From positions 186,001-250,000 of the forward strand of contig OZ252290.1 in the NCBI GenBank assembly GCA_965250105.1: a DNA stretch of 64,000 bases. Reading direction: 5' to 3'. A program made the position numbers and the translations under genes. Below are positions 8,279-17,429 of this stretch, piece after piece (the first letter of the stretch is position 1; each line of letters starts with the position of its first letter). The notes below the pieces were generated by a model. The model worked only from the letters and a program-made list of their open reading frames with translations. It ran no database searches and was not told where the DNA came from. This DNA is from JBCBSK01 sp965250105. GTDB lineage: Bacteria > Pseudomonadota > Alphaproteobacteria > Rhizobiales > Tepidamorphaceae.

Positions 8279-9198
8279 GACTTGGCTCCGACCTCGGCGG
8301 TCACGCTGTCGAGCAGGGCCTTCAACTCGCCGCCCTGCATGCGCTGGATATCGTCCTGGTATTTGAGCAGGACCCCCAGCGTGTCGGAAACGAGCGCGGG
8401 ATCAAGCGCCACCGCGTCGAGCTCGACGAGCGCCGTGGCCCAGTCGAGCGTTTCGGCGACGCCCGGCGCCTTGAACAGATCCTCGCGCCGGATCGACTGG
8501 ACGAAGCGCACGATCTCTCCCGTCAACCGGTCCGGCACGCCCGGCACCTTGGCCGCGAGGATCGCCAGTTCGCGGTCGGCATCGGGATAGTCGACCCAAT
8601 GATAGAGGCAGCGGCGCTTGAGCGCGTCGTGGATCTCGCGGGTCCGGTTCGAGGTGATGATGACGATCGGCGGTTCGGGCGCGCGCACCGTACCGATTTC
8701 GGGAATCGTCACCTGAAAGTCCGACAGGACTTCGAGGAGAAAGGCTTCGAAGGCTTCATCGGTGCGGTCGAGTTCGTCGATCAGCAGGATTGGCGGACCG
8801 GCCGGATCGGGCCTGAGCGCCTCGAGTAGCGGCCGGCGGATCAGAAAGCGTTCGGAGAAGATGTCGCCGCCGAGCCGCGCGCGGTCGTCGAGGCCTTCCG
8901 CCTCGGCGATGCGGATCTCGATCATCTGCGCGGCATAGTTCCACTCATAGACGGCGGAGGCGACGTCGAGGCCCTCATAGCATTGCAGCCGGATGAGCCG
9001 CCGGCCGAGCGCCGTGGCCAGCACCTTGGCGATCTCGGTCTTGCCGACGCCCGCCTCGCCTTCGAGGAACAGCGGCCGCCCCATCCGCAGCGCGAGGAAC
9101 AGAACCGTCGCCAGCGGGCGGTCGGCGACATAGGCGCCCGACGCCAGGAGATCGACGGTATCGTCGATGGATCCCGGCAGGCTGCGCGTTTCGGCCAT
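8275..9198 (-). CDS. MoxR family AAA+ ATPase, CoxD-like
   Basis: This 307-residue AAA+ ATPase has Walker A GEAGVGKTEIAK, Walker B ILLIDELDRTDE, and sensor-1 region IVIITSNRTRE. MoxR ATPases act as chaperones with VWA-domain partners, which here is the coupled downstream gene. The context fits CoxD, needed for post-translational assembly of molybdenum hydroxylases. It starts 247 bases after the FAD-subunit stop, across a GC-rich palindromic spacer, so it may have its own promoter rather than relying on read-through. Confidence 0.92.
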   Translation of the reverse strand: MAETRSLPGSIDDTVDLLASGAYVADRPLATVLFLALRMGRPLFLEGEAGVGKTEIAKVLATALGRRLIRLQCYEGLDVASAVYEWNYAAQMIEIRIAEAEGLDDRARLGGDIFSERFLIRRPLLEALRPDPAGPPILLIDELDRTDEAFEAFLLEVLSDFQVTIPEIGTVRAPEPPIVIITSNRTREIHDALKRRCLYHWVDYPDADRELAILAAKVPGVPDRLTGEIVRFVQSIRREDLFKAPGVAETLDWATALVELDAVALDPALVSDTLGVLLKYQDDIQRMQGGELKALLDSVTAEVGAKS

Positions 9199-9445
9199 TC
9201 TTGTCTCCGATTGCTGCGCTCCGGGTGCGATCCGATGCGCTTCAGGTCATGGTGGCCCCCGACCGGCGCGTGATGCCTGCCTCCCCGCCCAGTGCCTTTC
9301 CCCGAGGCGGGGCGGGAACAGAGGATGCGCCCGGCTTCCAAGAGGATAGGAACGAAGGGAGACTGCCATCCCCCCTCGCCCGCCGGAAAGTCCTGCCCCT
9401 CGAGGGAGAGGGTGCCGCGCCGGCGACGCGGCGCGGGCCGCCCCT
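9199..9445. other. Non-coding spacer with GC-rich palindromes in the cox-like cluster
   Basis: This 247-base gap separates the FAD subunit from the MoxR gene. On the minus strand, just after the FAD-subunit stop, GCCGCG (9414-9419) and CGCGGC (9427-9432) form a six-base-pair stem, followed by the perfect palindrome CCCTCGAGGG (9397-9406). The block GAGGGAGAGGGT (9402-9413) recurs at 34707-34718 in another intergenic gap, which suggests a short dispersed intergenic repeat. The stem may terminate or attenuate transcription between the structural and accessory genes. No convincing coding potential. Confidence 0.4.
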
Positions 9446-10240
9446 TTACGCCGCCGCCACCGCGCGCCGCGCCATGACCACGATAAGGTGCGCCCGGTAG
9501 TCCGCGCTGGCATGAATGTCCGAATTCAGCTCATCGGCGGACACCGTCACGCCGTCGAGGGATTTCGGCGCGAAGCGGGTCTTGAGGGCGGCTTCGAGAT
9601 CGGACGCCCGAAACACCCCGTCCTGCCCGGCGCCAGTGACCGCGACGCGGATCTCCGAACCGCGCTTCGACACGAAGACGCCGACCAGCGCGTAGCGCGA
9701 GGCGGGATTGTCGAACTTCCGATAGGCCGCCTTGCGCGGGATCGGGAACATCACCTTGGTGATGATCTCGTCTTCCTCGAGCGCAGTCGTGAACATCCCG
9801 TCGAAGAAGTCGTCGGCCGGGATGCGCCGCTTATTGGTGACGATCGTGGCGCCCAGACCGAGAGCGGCGGCGGGATAGTCGGCCGCCGGGTCGTTATTGG
9901 CCAGCGAGCCGCCGATCGTGCCGCGATTGCGGACATGTGGATCGCCGATGCCGCCGGCGAGCGCGGCGAGCGCCGGTATCGCTTCCTGGACGACATCTGA
10001 ATCGGCGACGTCGGCATGCTTGGCCATGGCGCCGACATGCAGCGTCCGGCCCTTGAGTTCGATCATGTCGAGGCCATCCACGCCCGAGAGATCGACCAGA
10101 TTGGCCGGCGAGGCCAGCCGCTGCTTCATGGTCGGCAGGAGCGTCTGTCCGCCGGCGAGAAGCTTCGGGTCCTCGGCCTTGCCGAGCAGCGTGGCCGCCT
10201 TGCGGACCGTTTCGGGACGATGGAAATCAAAGGGATACAT
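9446..10240 (-). CDS. Molybdenum hydroxylase FAD-binding (medium) subunit, CoxM-like
   Basis: This 264-residue protein is the FAD subunit of a xanthine dehydrogenase/CO dehydrogenase-type hydroxylase. FAD-pyrophosphate loops are visible: LLAGGQTLLPTMKQRL near residues 29-44, and GTIGGSLANNDPAADYPAA near residues 107-125. It passes electrons from the 2Fe-2S subunit to an acceptor. It follows the large subunit by 12 bases. The subunit order small, large, medium is the one usually seen in form II enzymes, whereas form I CO dehydrogenases are medium, small, large. Confidence 0.93.
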   Translation of the reverse strand: MYPFDFHRPETVRKAATLLGKAEDPKLLAGGQTLLPTMKQRLASPANLVDLSGVDGLDMIELKGRTLHVGAMAKHADVADSDVVQEAIPALAALAGGIGDPHVRNRGTIGGSLANNDPAADYPAAALGLGATIVTNKRRIPADDFFDGMFTTALEEDEIITKVMFPIPRKAAYRKFDNPASRYALVGVFVSKRGSEIRVAVTGAGQDGVFRASDLEAALKTRFAPKSLDGVTVSADELNSDIHASADYRAHLIVVMARRAVAAA

Positions 10241-10252
10241 GGGTCGTCCTCC

Positions 10253-12625
10253 TTATTCGGCCGCGGCCTTGGCGACGGTTTTGCGGGCGGCGCGCCAGAC
10301 CGCCTGCGGCGTCGCCGGCATCTGGATCTCCTCATGACCGAGCGCGTCGGTCAGCGCGTTGACGACGGCGGCGGGCGCCGCGATCGCGCCGGCCTCGCCG
10401 CAGCCCTTGATGCCGAGCGGGTTCGACGGACAGGGCGTCACGGTATGATCGACCGAAAAGCTCGGCAGATCGTCGGCGCGCGGCATGCAATAGTCCATAT
10501 AGGACGCGGTCACGAGCTGGCCGTTATCGTTATAGGCCGCCCCCTCCAGCATCGCCTGGCCAACGCCCTGGGCGATGCCGCCATGCACCTGGCCGGACAC
10601 GATCATCGGATTGATGATGATGCCGAAATCATCGACCGCGACCCAGTTTTCGATCGTCGTCACGCCGGTTTCGGGGTCGATCTCCAATTCGCAGACATGG
10701 ACGCCCGCCGGGAAGGTAAAGTTGGTCGGATCGTAGAACGCGCCCTCCTTGAGGCCCGGTTCGAGTTCGTCGGGACCGAACTTGTGGGCGACATAGGCCT
10801 GCAGGGCGACGCTCGTCCAGTCGATCGACTTGTCGGTGCCGGCAACGGTGAAATTGCCGTCCTTGAACTCGATGTCGCTGTCCGAGGCTTCGAGCAGATA
10901 GCCCGCGACCTTCTTGGCCTTGGCGACGACCTTGTCGAGCGCCTTGGAGATCGCGCTCATGCCGACCGCGCCGGAGCGCGAGCCATAGGTTCCCATGCCG
11001 AACTGAACCTTGTCGGTGTCGCCATGGACGATCGAGACATTGTCGATCGGAATGCCGAGCCGGTCTGAGACGAGCTGCGCGAAGGTCGTCTCATGGCCCT
11101 GGCCATGGCTGTGCGAGCCAGTCAGGATCTCGACGGTGCCGACCGGATTGACCCGGACTTCCGCCGATTCCCACAAGCCAACGCCAGCCCCGAGCGAGCC
11201 GACGGCCTGGGACGGCGCGATGCCGCAGGCCTCGATATAGGCCGAGAAGCCGATGCCGCGCAGCTTGCCGGCCTTGGCCGAGGCGCGCTTGCGCTTGCCG
11301 AAGCCCTTATAGTCGATCATGTCGAGGGCCTTGGTCAGCGAGGCGTTATAGTCGCCCGCGTCATAGGCCATGATGACCGGCGTCTGGTGCGGGAAGGTCT
11401 TGATGAAGTTCTTCTTGCGGAAGGCGGCCGGGTCCATGCCCATCTCGCGCGCCGCCACCTCGACGAGACGCTCGACGACGAAGGTCGCTTCCGGGCGACC
11501 AGCGCCGCGATAGGCATCGACGGGCGCTGTATTGGTGTAAACCGCGTCGACCTCGGCATAGATCGCCGGAATATCGTATTGGCCCGACAGCAGCGTGGCG
11601 TAGAGATAGGTCGGCACCGAGGTCGAGAACAGGCTCGGATAGCCGCCGAGATTGGCGGTGGTATGGACCCTCAGGCCGAGAAGCTTGCCCTTCTCGTCCA
11701 TGGCGAGTTCCGCCTTGGTCACATGATCGCGGCCATGGGCGTCGGTGAGGAAGCTCTCGGTGCGCTCGGCGGTCCATTTCACCGCCCGGTTGAAGCGCTT
11801 GGCGGCCCAGCCGCACACCACCTCCTCGGAATAGACATAGATCTTCGATCCGAACCCGCCACCGACATCGGGCGCGATGCAGCGCAGCTTGTGCTCGGGC
11901 GCGAGGTTCAGGAAGGCGCTCATCACCAGCCGCGCGACATGTGGGTTCTGGCTTGTCGTATGAATGGTGATGTGGCCGGTGCCCGCGTCATAGTCGCCAA
12001 GGGCCGCGCGCGGCTCCATCGCATTGGGGACCAGGCGGTTGTTGACGATGTCGAGCGTCGTCACGTGATGGGCGGCCTTGAACGCGGCCTCCGTCTCGGC
12101 CTTGTTGCCGAGCTCCCATTCGAAGGCGGTATTGCCGGGCACGTCGTCGAACAGCTGCGGCGCGCCCTGTTTCGACGTCTCGACCGGATCGACGCTCGCC
12201 GGCAGTTCGTCGAAGGCGATGGCCGCCAGAAGCGCCTCGCCGGCATCCTTGGCCTCGGCATAGCTGTCGGCGACGACGACGGCGACCGGATCGCCGACAT
12301 AACGCACCTTGCCCTGCGCCAGCAGCGGATGGCCCGGCGCCTTCATCGGCTCGCCGTCCTTGGAATGGATCATCCAGCCCGCCGGCAGCGGCCCGAGCCC
12401 GTCGGCCGCGACATCGTCGCCGGTCAGGATGCCGACGACGCCGGGCATGGCGGAGGCGGCCGACAGGTCGATCCCGGTGATCGCGGCATGGGCGTGCGGC
12501 GAGCGCACGAAATAGGCATAGGCCTGGCCGGCGACATTGACGTCGTCGGTGTAATTGCCGTTGCCGGTGATGAAGCGCTGGTCCTCGATGCGGCGCACGG
12601 GGGCGCCGATACCTGTATCGGTCAT
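10253..12625 (-). CDS. Molybdenum hydroxylase large subunit, form II CoxL-like
   Basis: This 790-residue protein is the Mo-cofactor-binding subunit of a xanthine oxidase family hydroxylase. It opens with GIGAPVRRIEDQRFITGNGNY and has the GGGFGSK cofactor loop. The active-site loop AYRGAGR lies at residues 371-377 (bases 11495-11515), and the C-terminal catalytic Glu sits in GCGEAGAIAAPAAVV. True aerobic CO dehydrogenase (form I) has AYxCSFR with a copper-binding Cys; this protein lacks that Cys and is form II. Its physiological substrate is therefore uncertain (an aldehyde, purine or N-heterocycle is possible). It lies between the 2Fe-2S and FAD subunits. Confidence 0.93.
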   Translation of the reverse strand: MTDTGIGAPVRRIEDQRFITGNGNYTDDVNVAGQAYAYFVRSPHAHAAITGIDLSAASAMPGVVGILTGDDVAADGLGPLPAGWMIHSKDGEPMKAPGHPLLAQGKVRYVGDPVAVVVADSYAEAKDAGEALLAAIAFDELPASVDPVETSKQGAPQLFDDVPGNTAFEWELGNKAETEAAFKAAHHVTTLDIVNNRLVPNAMEPRAALGDYDAGTGHITIHTTSQNPHVARLVMSAFLNLAPEHKLRCIAPDVGGGFGSKIYVYSEEVVCGWAAKRFNRAVKWTAERTESFLTDAHGRDHVTKAELAMDEKGKLLGLRVHTTANLGGYPSLFSTSVPTYLYATLLSGQYDIPAIYAEVDAVYTNTAPVDAYRGAGRPEATFVVERLVEVAAREMGMDPAAFRKKNFIKTFPHQTPVIMAYDAGDYNASLTKALDMIDYKGFGKRKRASAKAGKLRGIGFSAYIEACGIAPSQAVGSLGAGVGLWESAEVRVNPVGTVEILTGSHSHGQGHETTFAQLVSDRLGIPIDNVSIVHGDTDKVQFGMGTYGSRSGAVGMSAISKALDKVVAKAKKVAGYLLEASDSDIEFKDGNFTVAGTDKSIDWTSVALQAYVAHKFGPDELEPGLKEGAFYDPTNFTFPAGVHVCELEIDPETGVTTIENWVAVDDFGIIINPMIVSGQVHGGIAQGVGQAMLEGAAYNDNGQLVTASYMDYCMPRADDLPSFSVDHTVTPCPSNPLGIKGCGEAGAIAAPAAVVNALTDALGHEEIQMPATPQAVWRAARKTVAKAAAE

Positions 12626-12657
12626 GATGTCCTTCCTCCCCAGGAATGCGGCAATGG

Positions 12658-13149
12658 TTATTCGGCGGCCTGTTTCATGCCGCCCGCCATGGCTTCGGAG
12701 CCCGCGGCGATGGCCTTGACGATGTTGTGGTAACCGGTGCAGCGGCAGATATTGCCTTCCAGCTCTTCTCTGATCGTCGCTTCATCGAGCGGGCCGTCGA
12801 GACGGTTCACCATGTCGACCGCCGCCATGATCATGCCCGGCGTGCAGAAGCCGCATTGCAGGCCGTGATGCTCGCGGAACGCTTCCTGCATCGGATGCAG
12901 GTCCGCGCCCGACGCCAGCCCCTCGATCGTCGTGACCTCTGCGCCGTCGCATTGCAGCGCGAGCGTCGTGCAAGCCTTGATCGCCCGACCGTCGACATGC
13001 ACCACGCAGGCGCCGCACTGGCTGGTATCGCAGCCGACATGCGTGCCGGTCAGCCGCAGGGTCTCGCGCACGAACTGAACCAGAAGCGTGCGCGGATCGA
13101 CATCCGCCGACACGGCCTTCCCGTTCACGGTCATCGATACAGTTGGCAT
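12658..13149 (-). CDS. 2Fe-2S small subunit of molybdenum hydroxylase, CoxS-like
   Basis: This 163-residue protein carries two [2Fe-2S] clusters: plant-ferredoxin type Cys40, Cys45, Cys48 and Cys60 (CDTSQCGAC), and C-terminal Cys99, Cys102, Cys134 and Cys136 (CGFCTPGM and NICRCTGY). It moves electrons from the molybdenum site to FAD. The start at 13149 is chosen because GGGGAGG lies just upstream; a longer form to 13239 adds a low-complexity head. It is the first gene of the cluster, so the promoter should lie in 13150-13515. Confidence 0.95.
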   Translation of the reverse strand: MPTVSMTVNGKAVSADVDPRTLLVQFVRETLRLTGTHVGCDTSQCGACVVHVDGRAIKACTTLALQCDGAEVTTIEGLASGADLHPMQEAFREHHGLQCGFCTPGMIMAAVDMVNRLDGPLDEATIREELEGNICRCTGYHNIVKAIAAGSEAMAGGMKQAAE

Positions 13150-13515
13150 GAACACCTCCCCTTTATTCGGCGCCTTGGCCGATTTTTCGATTGCCGGTTG
13201 CGGCGACGCGTCGGCGCCCGCGCGCAATAATCGGCTCAAAGCGCCACAAACGGCGTCGAACGAGGGTCGGTCGATCGAAAACCGGCGCTTTCAGCCGTCT
13301 ATCTTCCTGAAACCAAGAGTGAGGGTCGATATGGGTGCCGGTCAAGCCACTTTAGAAAGAAAATAAGTCCAAATCGCTCGAATTGGGAAAGGACTCGCGA
13401 TCCAAAACCCGAAATTCGACCAAAAGCCTAGTTTACGCCCCGGTCTCGCTGTGTTCGGATGTCATTTGTGCTTCGCGCAAGATCGATAACCAATAACAAC
13501 AATAAGGATAAGACG
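13150..13515. other. Divergent intergenic region (cox-like cluster / P1 peptidase)
   Basis: These 366 bases hold the 5' ends of two divergent units. The right part (about 13320-13515) is clearly AT-richer than the surrounding genes. It ends with AAGGA eight bases before the peptidase ATG. I see no sigma-70 pair good enough to mark, no riboswitch fold and no sigma-54 box. Both promoters are expected here. Confidence 0.4.
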
Positions 13516-14535
13516 ATGCGCACCGGCCCTCGCAATCTCATAACGGACGTCGCCGGCCTGAAGGTCGGCAATGTCGGCGATCCCGAACATCGCACCGGCG
13601 TCACCGTGGTCATGACCGACAGGCGCGCCACCGCAGCCGTCGATGTGCGCGGCGGCGCGCCGGGCACCCGCGAAACCGATCTCCTCGATCCCGAACGCAC
13701 CATCACCGGCGTCGACGCCATCGTCCTGTCGGGCGGCTCGTCCTTCGGCCTCGACGCGGGCGCCGGCGCGCAGGCGCTCTTGCGCGAGATGGGGCGTGGC
13801 GTCGAGATCGGCGGCATCACGGTCCCGCTGGCGCCGACCACGATCCTGTTCGATCTCCTGAACGGCGGCGCGCCGCACAAGACGCGCTACATGCCCTATC
13901 GCGAAATGGGCTATGCGGCGGCGGCGAGCGCTGCCGAAGACTTCGACCTCGGATCGGCCGGCGCCGGTTGGGGCGCGACCACCTCGACCCTGCGCGGCGG
14001 CTTGGGCTCGGCCTCGGTGGTGCTTGAAAACGGGACCACCGTCGCAGCCCTCGTCGCGGTCAATGCGGTCGGCTCGGCGACGATCGACGGCGGCCGGCAT
14101 TTCTGGGCCGCCCCCTTCGAGATGGACGACGAATTCGGCGGCCACGGCCTGCCCGACCCGATGCCGAAGAAAGCGGCGATGCTGGTCGCGAAATCGATCA
14201 GCGATCCCAACGAGATCGGCCAGAATACCTCGATCGGCGTGATCGCGACCGATGCGACGCTGAACAAGGCCGAAGCCAAGCGGCTCGCCGTCGCCGCCCA
14301 TGATGGGCTGGCGCGCGCGCTGTGGCCCTGCCATACCGTGCTCGACGGCGACACGGTCTTCGCGCTGGCGACCGGACGCGCCAAGACGTCGGCGGAGATC
14401 GAGGACCGCCTGCGGCTCGAAGCGGCCGCCGCCAGCACGATGTCGCGGGCCGTGGCGCGCGGTGTCTATCTGGCGCAGTCGAGCGCCGGTCTCGCGCCGA
14501 TGCCGCCATCCTGGTCGGACCGTTTCGGATCCTGA
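13516..14535 (+). CDS. P1 family (DmpA/S58) aminopeptidase
   Basis: This 339-residue protein belongs to the P1/DmpA family of self-cleaving Ntn hydrolases, which act as L-aminopeptidases, D-amidases or beta-peptidases. It begins GPRNLITDVAGLKVGNVGD, has the GSSFGLDAG segment near residue 78 and a VNAVGSATIDGG stretch near the expected chain-cleavage region. The exact nucleophile cannot be fixed by eye. The ATG at 13516 is preferred over an earlier in-frame start at 13459, since AAGGA precedes it and the extra residues are Asn-rich. It is a single gene followed by a 15-nt tandem repeat and a convergent oxidase. Confidence 0.88.
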   Translation: MRTGPRNLITDVAGLKVGNVGDPEHRTGVTVVMTDRRATAAVDVRGGAPGTRETDLLDPERTITGVDAIVLSGGSSFGLDAGAGAQALLREMGRGVEIGGITVPLAPTTILFDLLNGGAPHKTRYMPYREMGYAAAASAAEDFDLGSAGAGWGATTSTLRGGLGSASVVLENGTTVAALVAVNAVGSATIDGGRHFWAAPFEMDDEFGGHGLPDPMPKKAAMLVAKSISDPNEIGQNTSIGVIATDATLNKAEAKRLAVAAHDGLARALWPCHTVLDGDTVFALATGRAKTSAEIEDRLRLEAAAASTMSRAVARGVYLAQSSAGLAPMPPSWSDRFGS

Positions 14536-14562
14536 GGCAACATCACCCGACGGCAGGCTGTC

Positions 14563-14637
14563 TCGGACAGAACTATCTTCGATAGGGCCGTCGCAGATGG
14601 AACCATCCCAAATGGCACAATCTTGGATGGAACTATC
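14563..14637. repeat. Five tandem 15-nt units with internal dyads
   Basis: Five 15-base units lie end to end: tcggacagaactatc, ttcgatagggccgtc, gcagatggaaccatc, ccaaatggcacaatc, ttggatggaactatc. The last 12 bases follow the consensus GATGGAACTATC with 12, 11, 10, 9 and 7 matches. Several units are near-perfect dyads (GATGG-AA-CCATC), and neighbouring units pair as CTATC-TTC-GATAG. The array sits between two convergent genes and its end overlaps the stop codon of the DadA-like gene. Confidence 0.75.
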
Positions 14638-15901
14638 CTAGATAGCGCTCCGGCTCCACGGCTTCGGTGGTCGCGCACAAGGGTTTGCCGGTCATCTGCT
14701 CGGCCAGCAGGCGCCCGGACACCGGCCCCAGCGTCAACCCCCAATGGGCATGGCCGAAATCGACCCAGAGCCCATCATGACGCGGCGCCCTGCCGATAAC
14801 CGGCAGCTGATCGGGAAAGGCCGGACGGCGCCCGAGCCAGGGCGTGTCCTCGACCGGTTCGTCCAGCGGAAATAACGCCTTGGCCTGTGGTAGGACCGCA
14901 TCGAGCTGAGCGCGATTGGGTGGCGCGTAGATATTGTCGAATTCGACGCCGGTCGTCACCCTGATGCCCTGTTCCATCGGCGCCAGCACGTAGCCGTAAT
15001 CGCCGTCGACGACGGGCCGCGTCAGACCGGCGTTACCGGCGGGCCTGAAATGCATGTGATAGCCGCGCTTGGCGACCATCATCATGCGATAGCCGAGTGG
15101 CGCCAGGAGCGCTTTCGACCAGATGCCCGCCGCGACCACCACCTCGTCGGCCTGAAGCGACGCACCGTCCGTCGTCACCCGCCAGCCGCCATCGGCCCGT
15201 TCGAGGGCTCGCACGCCCGCGGTCACCACCTGCCCGCCATTTTTGGTAAAATCGGCTGCATAGGCCTTGGTCAGCCGGCCCGGATTACCGGTCGAGGTGA
15301 TGTTCTTCCAGTGAATGGCGGCGCGGGCGACCGGATTGAGCGAGGGTTCGAGGTCACGAAGGGTGTCGCCATCCAGAACGTTGAAGTCGACCCCGTAATC
15401 CTGCGCGAGCTTGCGGTTCAGCGCGGTCGCCTCGAGCCCCGACGGGTCGCGGAACAGTTCGATCCAGCCGTCGTCGCGCAGCAGATCGTCGGCACCGGCC
15501 GATGCGGCCATGGCCTTGTGCTCGGCGATGGCGCGCGCGAACAGCGGCTGGGACGCGCGCGCGCTGGCTTCGAGCCGTTCGGCGCTCGTCGCCCGGTAGA
15601 ACGCCCACAGCCATGGCGCCAGTTGCGGCAAAAGGCTCGGGCGATAGCGAATATAGCTCGTTCGGTTCAGCGCGATGCGAGCGATCTCCGCCGGATCGCG
15701 CGGCATGGCGACGGGGATGTCGATGCCGCCGATGATGACGCCGGCATTGCCATAGGAGGTTTCCTCGCCCGGATCGCGCCGGTCGACCAGGGTGACCGTC
15801 CGGCCGCGCTTGAGAAGATGCCAGGCGGCCGCCACGCCGACCATGCCGGCGCCGATCACGATGGTGGAGGTTGCGTCGGCGGCTGTGGTCTGGGCGGGCA
15901 T
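14633..15901 (-). CDS. FAD-dependent oxidoreductase, D-amino acid dehydrogenase (DadA) like
   Basis: This 422-residue DAO-type flavoprotein has the dinucleotide motif IVIGAGMVGVAAAWHLLKRG near residue 14 and a C-terminal DGLWVDFGHAHWGLTLGPVSG segment typical of DadA. It probably oxidises a D-amino acid or related secondary amine and passes electrons to the quinone pool. The ATG at 15901 (MPAQTT) is preferred over an extension to 16027 without family-like sequence. Its last codons lie inside the 15-nt repeat array. Substrate not determinable. Confidence 0.88.
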   Translation of the reverse strand: MPAQTTAADATSTIVIGAGMVGVAAAWHLLKRGRTVTLVDRRDPGEETSYGNAGVIIGGIDIPVAMPRDPAEIARIALNRTSYIRYRPSLLPQLAPWLWAFYRATSAERLEASARASQPLFARAIAEHKAMAASAGADDLLRDDGWIELFRDPSGLEATALNRKLAQDYGVDFNVLDGDTLRDLEPSLNPVARAAIHWKNITSTGNPGRLTKAYAADFTKNGGQVVTAGVRALERADGGWRVTTDGASLQADEVVVAAGIWSKALLAPLGYRMMMVAKRGYHMHFRPAGNAGLTRPVVDGDYGYVLAPMEQGIRVTTGVEFDNIYAPPNRAQLDAVLPQAKALFPLDEPVEDTPWLGRRPAFPDQLPVIGRAPRHDGLWVDFGHAHWGLTLGPVSGRLLAEQMTGKPLCATTEAVEPERYLG

Positions 15902-16088
15902 TGGACGGTCTCGGGCTGCTGATTTGCGGCAGGATGGAGGAGATGAATGGCCGCCACAAAGCACGAAACGCCCCGAGCTGTCATGCGCGCTGGAGATGGC
16001 TTCCGTGCGGCAAACGCCGGACGCCATTGAGGGGCGGGATCAGGCCTGCTATCGACGACCCTCAACCTGAGCCGGACGGCAAGACGAG

Positions 16089-17429
16089 ATGATCCCCCGC
16101 TATTCACGCCCCGACATGGCGTCCATCTGGACGCCCGAAACCAAATTCCGCATCTGGTTCGAGATCGAAAGCCATGCCTGCGATGCGATGGCCGATCTCG
16201 GCCTGATCCCCCAGGACGCCGCGCGCACGATCCGCGAGAAAGGCGGTGCCGCGACCTTCGACATCGACCGCATCGACGCCATCGAGCGCGAGGTCAAGCA
16301 CGACGTCATCGCCTTCCTGACCCATCTCGCCGAGATCGTCGGGCCCGACGCCCGCTTCGTCCATATGGGCATGACCTCGTCGGACGTGCTCGACACCTGT
16401 TTCAACGTGCAGCTGATGCGCGCCGCCGATCTGTTGCGCGCCGATCTCGTCGACCTGCTGGCCGCCCTAAGGCGGCGCGCCGTCGAACATAAGATGACGC
16501 CGACCATCGGGCGCAGCCACGGGATCCATGCCGAACCGACGACCTTCGGCATCAAGCTCGCGACCTTCTATGCCGAGTTCGACAGGGCGCTCGCGCGACT
16601 CGATCTGGCGCGCGCCGAAATCGCCACCTGCGCGATCTCGGGCGCGGTCGGCACCTTCGCCAATATCGACCCGCGCATCGAGGCCCATGTCGCGGACAGG
16701 ATGGGGCTCGCCCCGGAACCGGTCTCGACCCAGGTCATTCCGCGCGACCGGCACGCCATGTTCTTCGCCACCCTCGGCGTCATCGCCTCGTCGGTCGAAC
16801 GGCTCGCCACCGAAATCCGCCATCTCCAGCGCACCGAGGTGCTGGAGGCCGAGGAATTCTTCTCCGAGGGGCAGAAGGGCTCCTCGGCGATGCCGCACAA
16901 GCGCAATCCGGTCCTGACCGAGAACCTCACCGGCCTCGCCCGCATGGTGCGCGCCTATGTGACGCCGGCGCTCGAAAATGTCGCCCTCTGGCACGAGCGC
17001 GACATCTCGCATTCCTCCGTCGAGCGCATGATCGGCCCGGACGCCACCGTGACGCTCGATTTCGCGCTCGCCCGGCTCACCGGCGTGATCGATAAGCTCG
17101 TGGTCTATCCCGAGGCGATGCAGGCCAATCTGGACCGCCTCGGCGGGCTGGTCCATTCCCAGCGCGTGCTGCTGGCGCTCGTCGATGCGGGCGTCAACCG
17201 CGAAGATGCCTATCGGCTGGTGCAACGCAACGCCATGCCGGTCTGGCGAGGCGATGGCCGGTTCCTCGACCATCTGAAGGCCGATACGGATGTGACGGCG
17301 GCGTTGTCGGCGGCCGATCTCGAAGCCCTGTTCGATCTCGGCTACCATTTCGCCCATGTCGATACGATCTTCGATCGCGTCTTCGGTCCGGCCGAGGCGG
17401 ACAGAGCCGCCAAGACCGCCGCCGAATGA
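16089..17429 (+). CDS. purB: Adenylosuccinate lyase
   Basis: PurB (446 residues) catalyses two fumarate-releasing steps: SAICAR to AICAR, and adenylosuccinate to AMP. The fumarase/aspartase superfamily signature GSSAMPHKRNPVLTEN is present near residue 264, together with the TSSDVLDTC segment near residue 97 and GRSHGIHAEPTTFG near residue 140. The start MIPRYSRPDMASIW is the usual one. The next gene overlaps it by four bases. purC, purS and purQ lie about 2 kb further on, after a reverse-strand insert of two genes. Confidence 0.96.
   Translation: MIPRYSRPDMASIWTPETKFRIWFEIESHACDAMADLGLIPQDAARTIREKGGAATFDIDRIDAIEREVKHDVIAFLTHLAEIVGPDARFVHMGMTSSDVLDTCFNVQLMRAADLLRADLVDLLAALRRRAVEHKMTPTIGRSHGIHAEPTTFGIKLATFYAEFDRALARLDLARAEIATCAISGAVGTFANIDPRIEAHVADRMGLAPEPVSTQVIPRDRHAMFFATLGVIASSVERLATEIRHLQRTEVLEAEEFFSEGQKGSSAMPHKRNPVLTENLTGLARMVRAYVTPALENVALWHERDISHSSVERMIGPDATVTLDFALARLTGVIDKLVVYPEAMQANLDRLGGLVHSQRVLLALVDAGVNREDAYRLVQRNAMPVWRGDGRFLDHLKADTDVTAALSAADLEALFDLGYHFAHVDTIFDRVFGPAEADRAAKTAAE

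Noticed and set aside
10253..13149. True aerobic CO dehydrogenase (form I)
   Set aside because: The large subunit has AYRGAGR rather than AYxCSFR and the gene order is that of form II.
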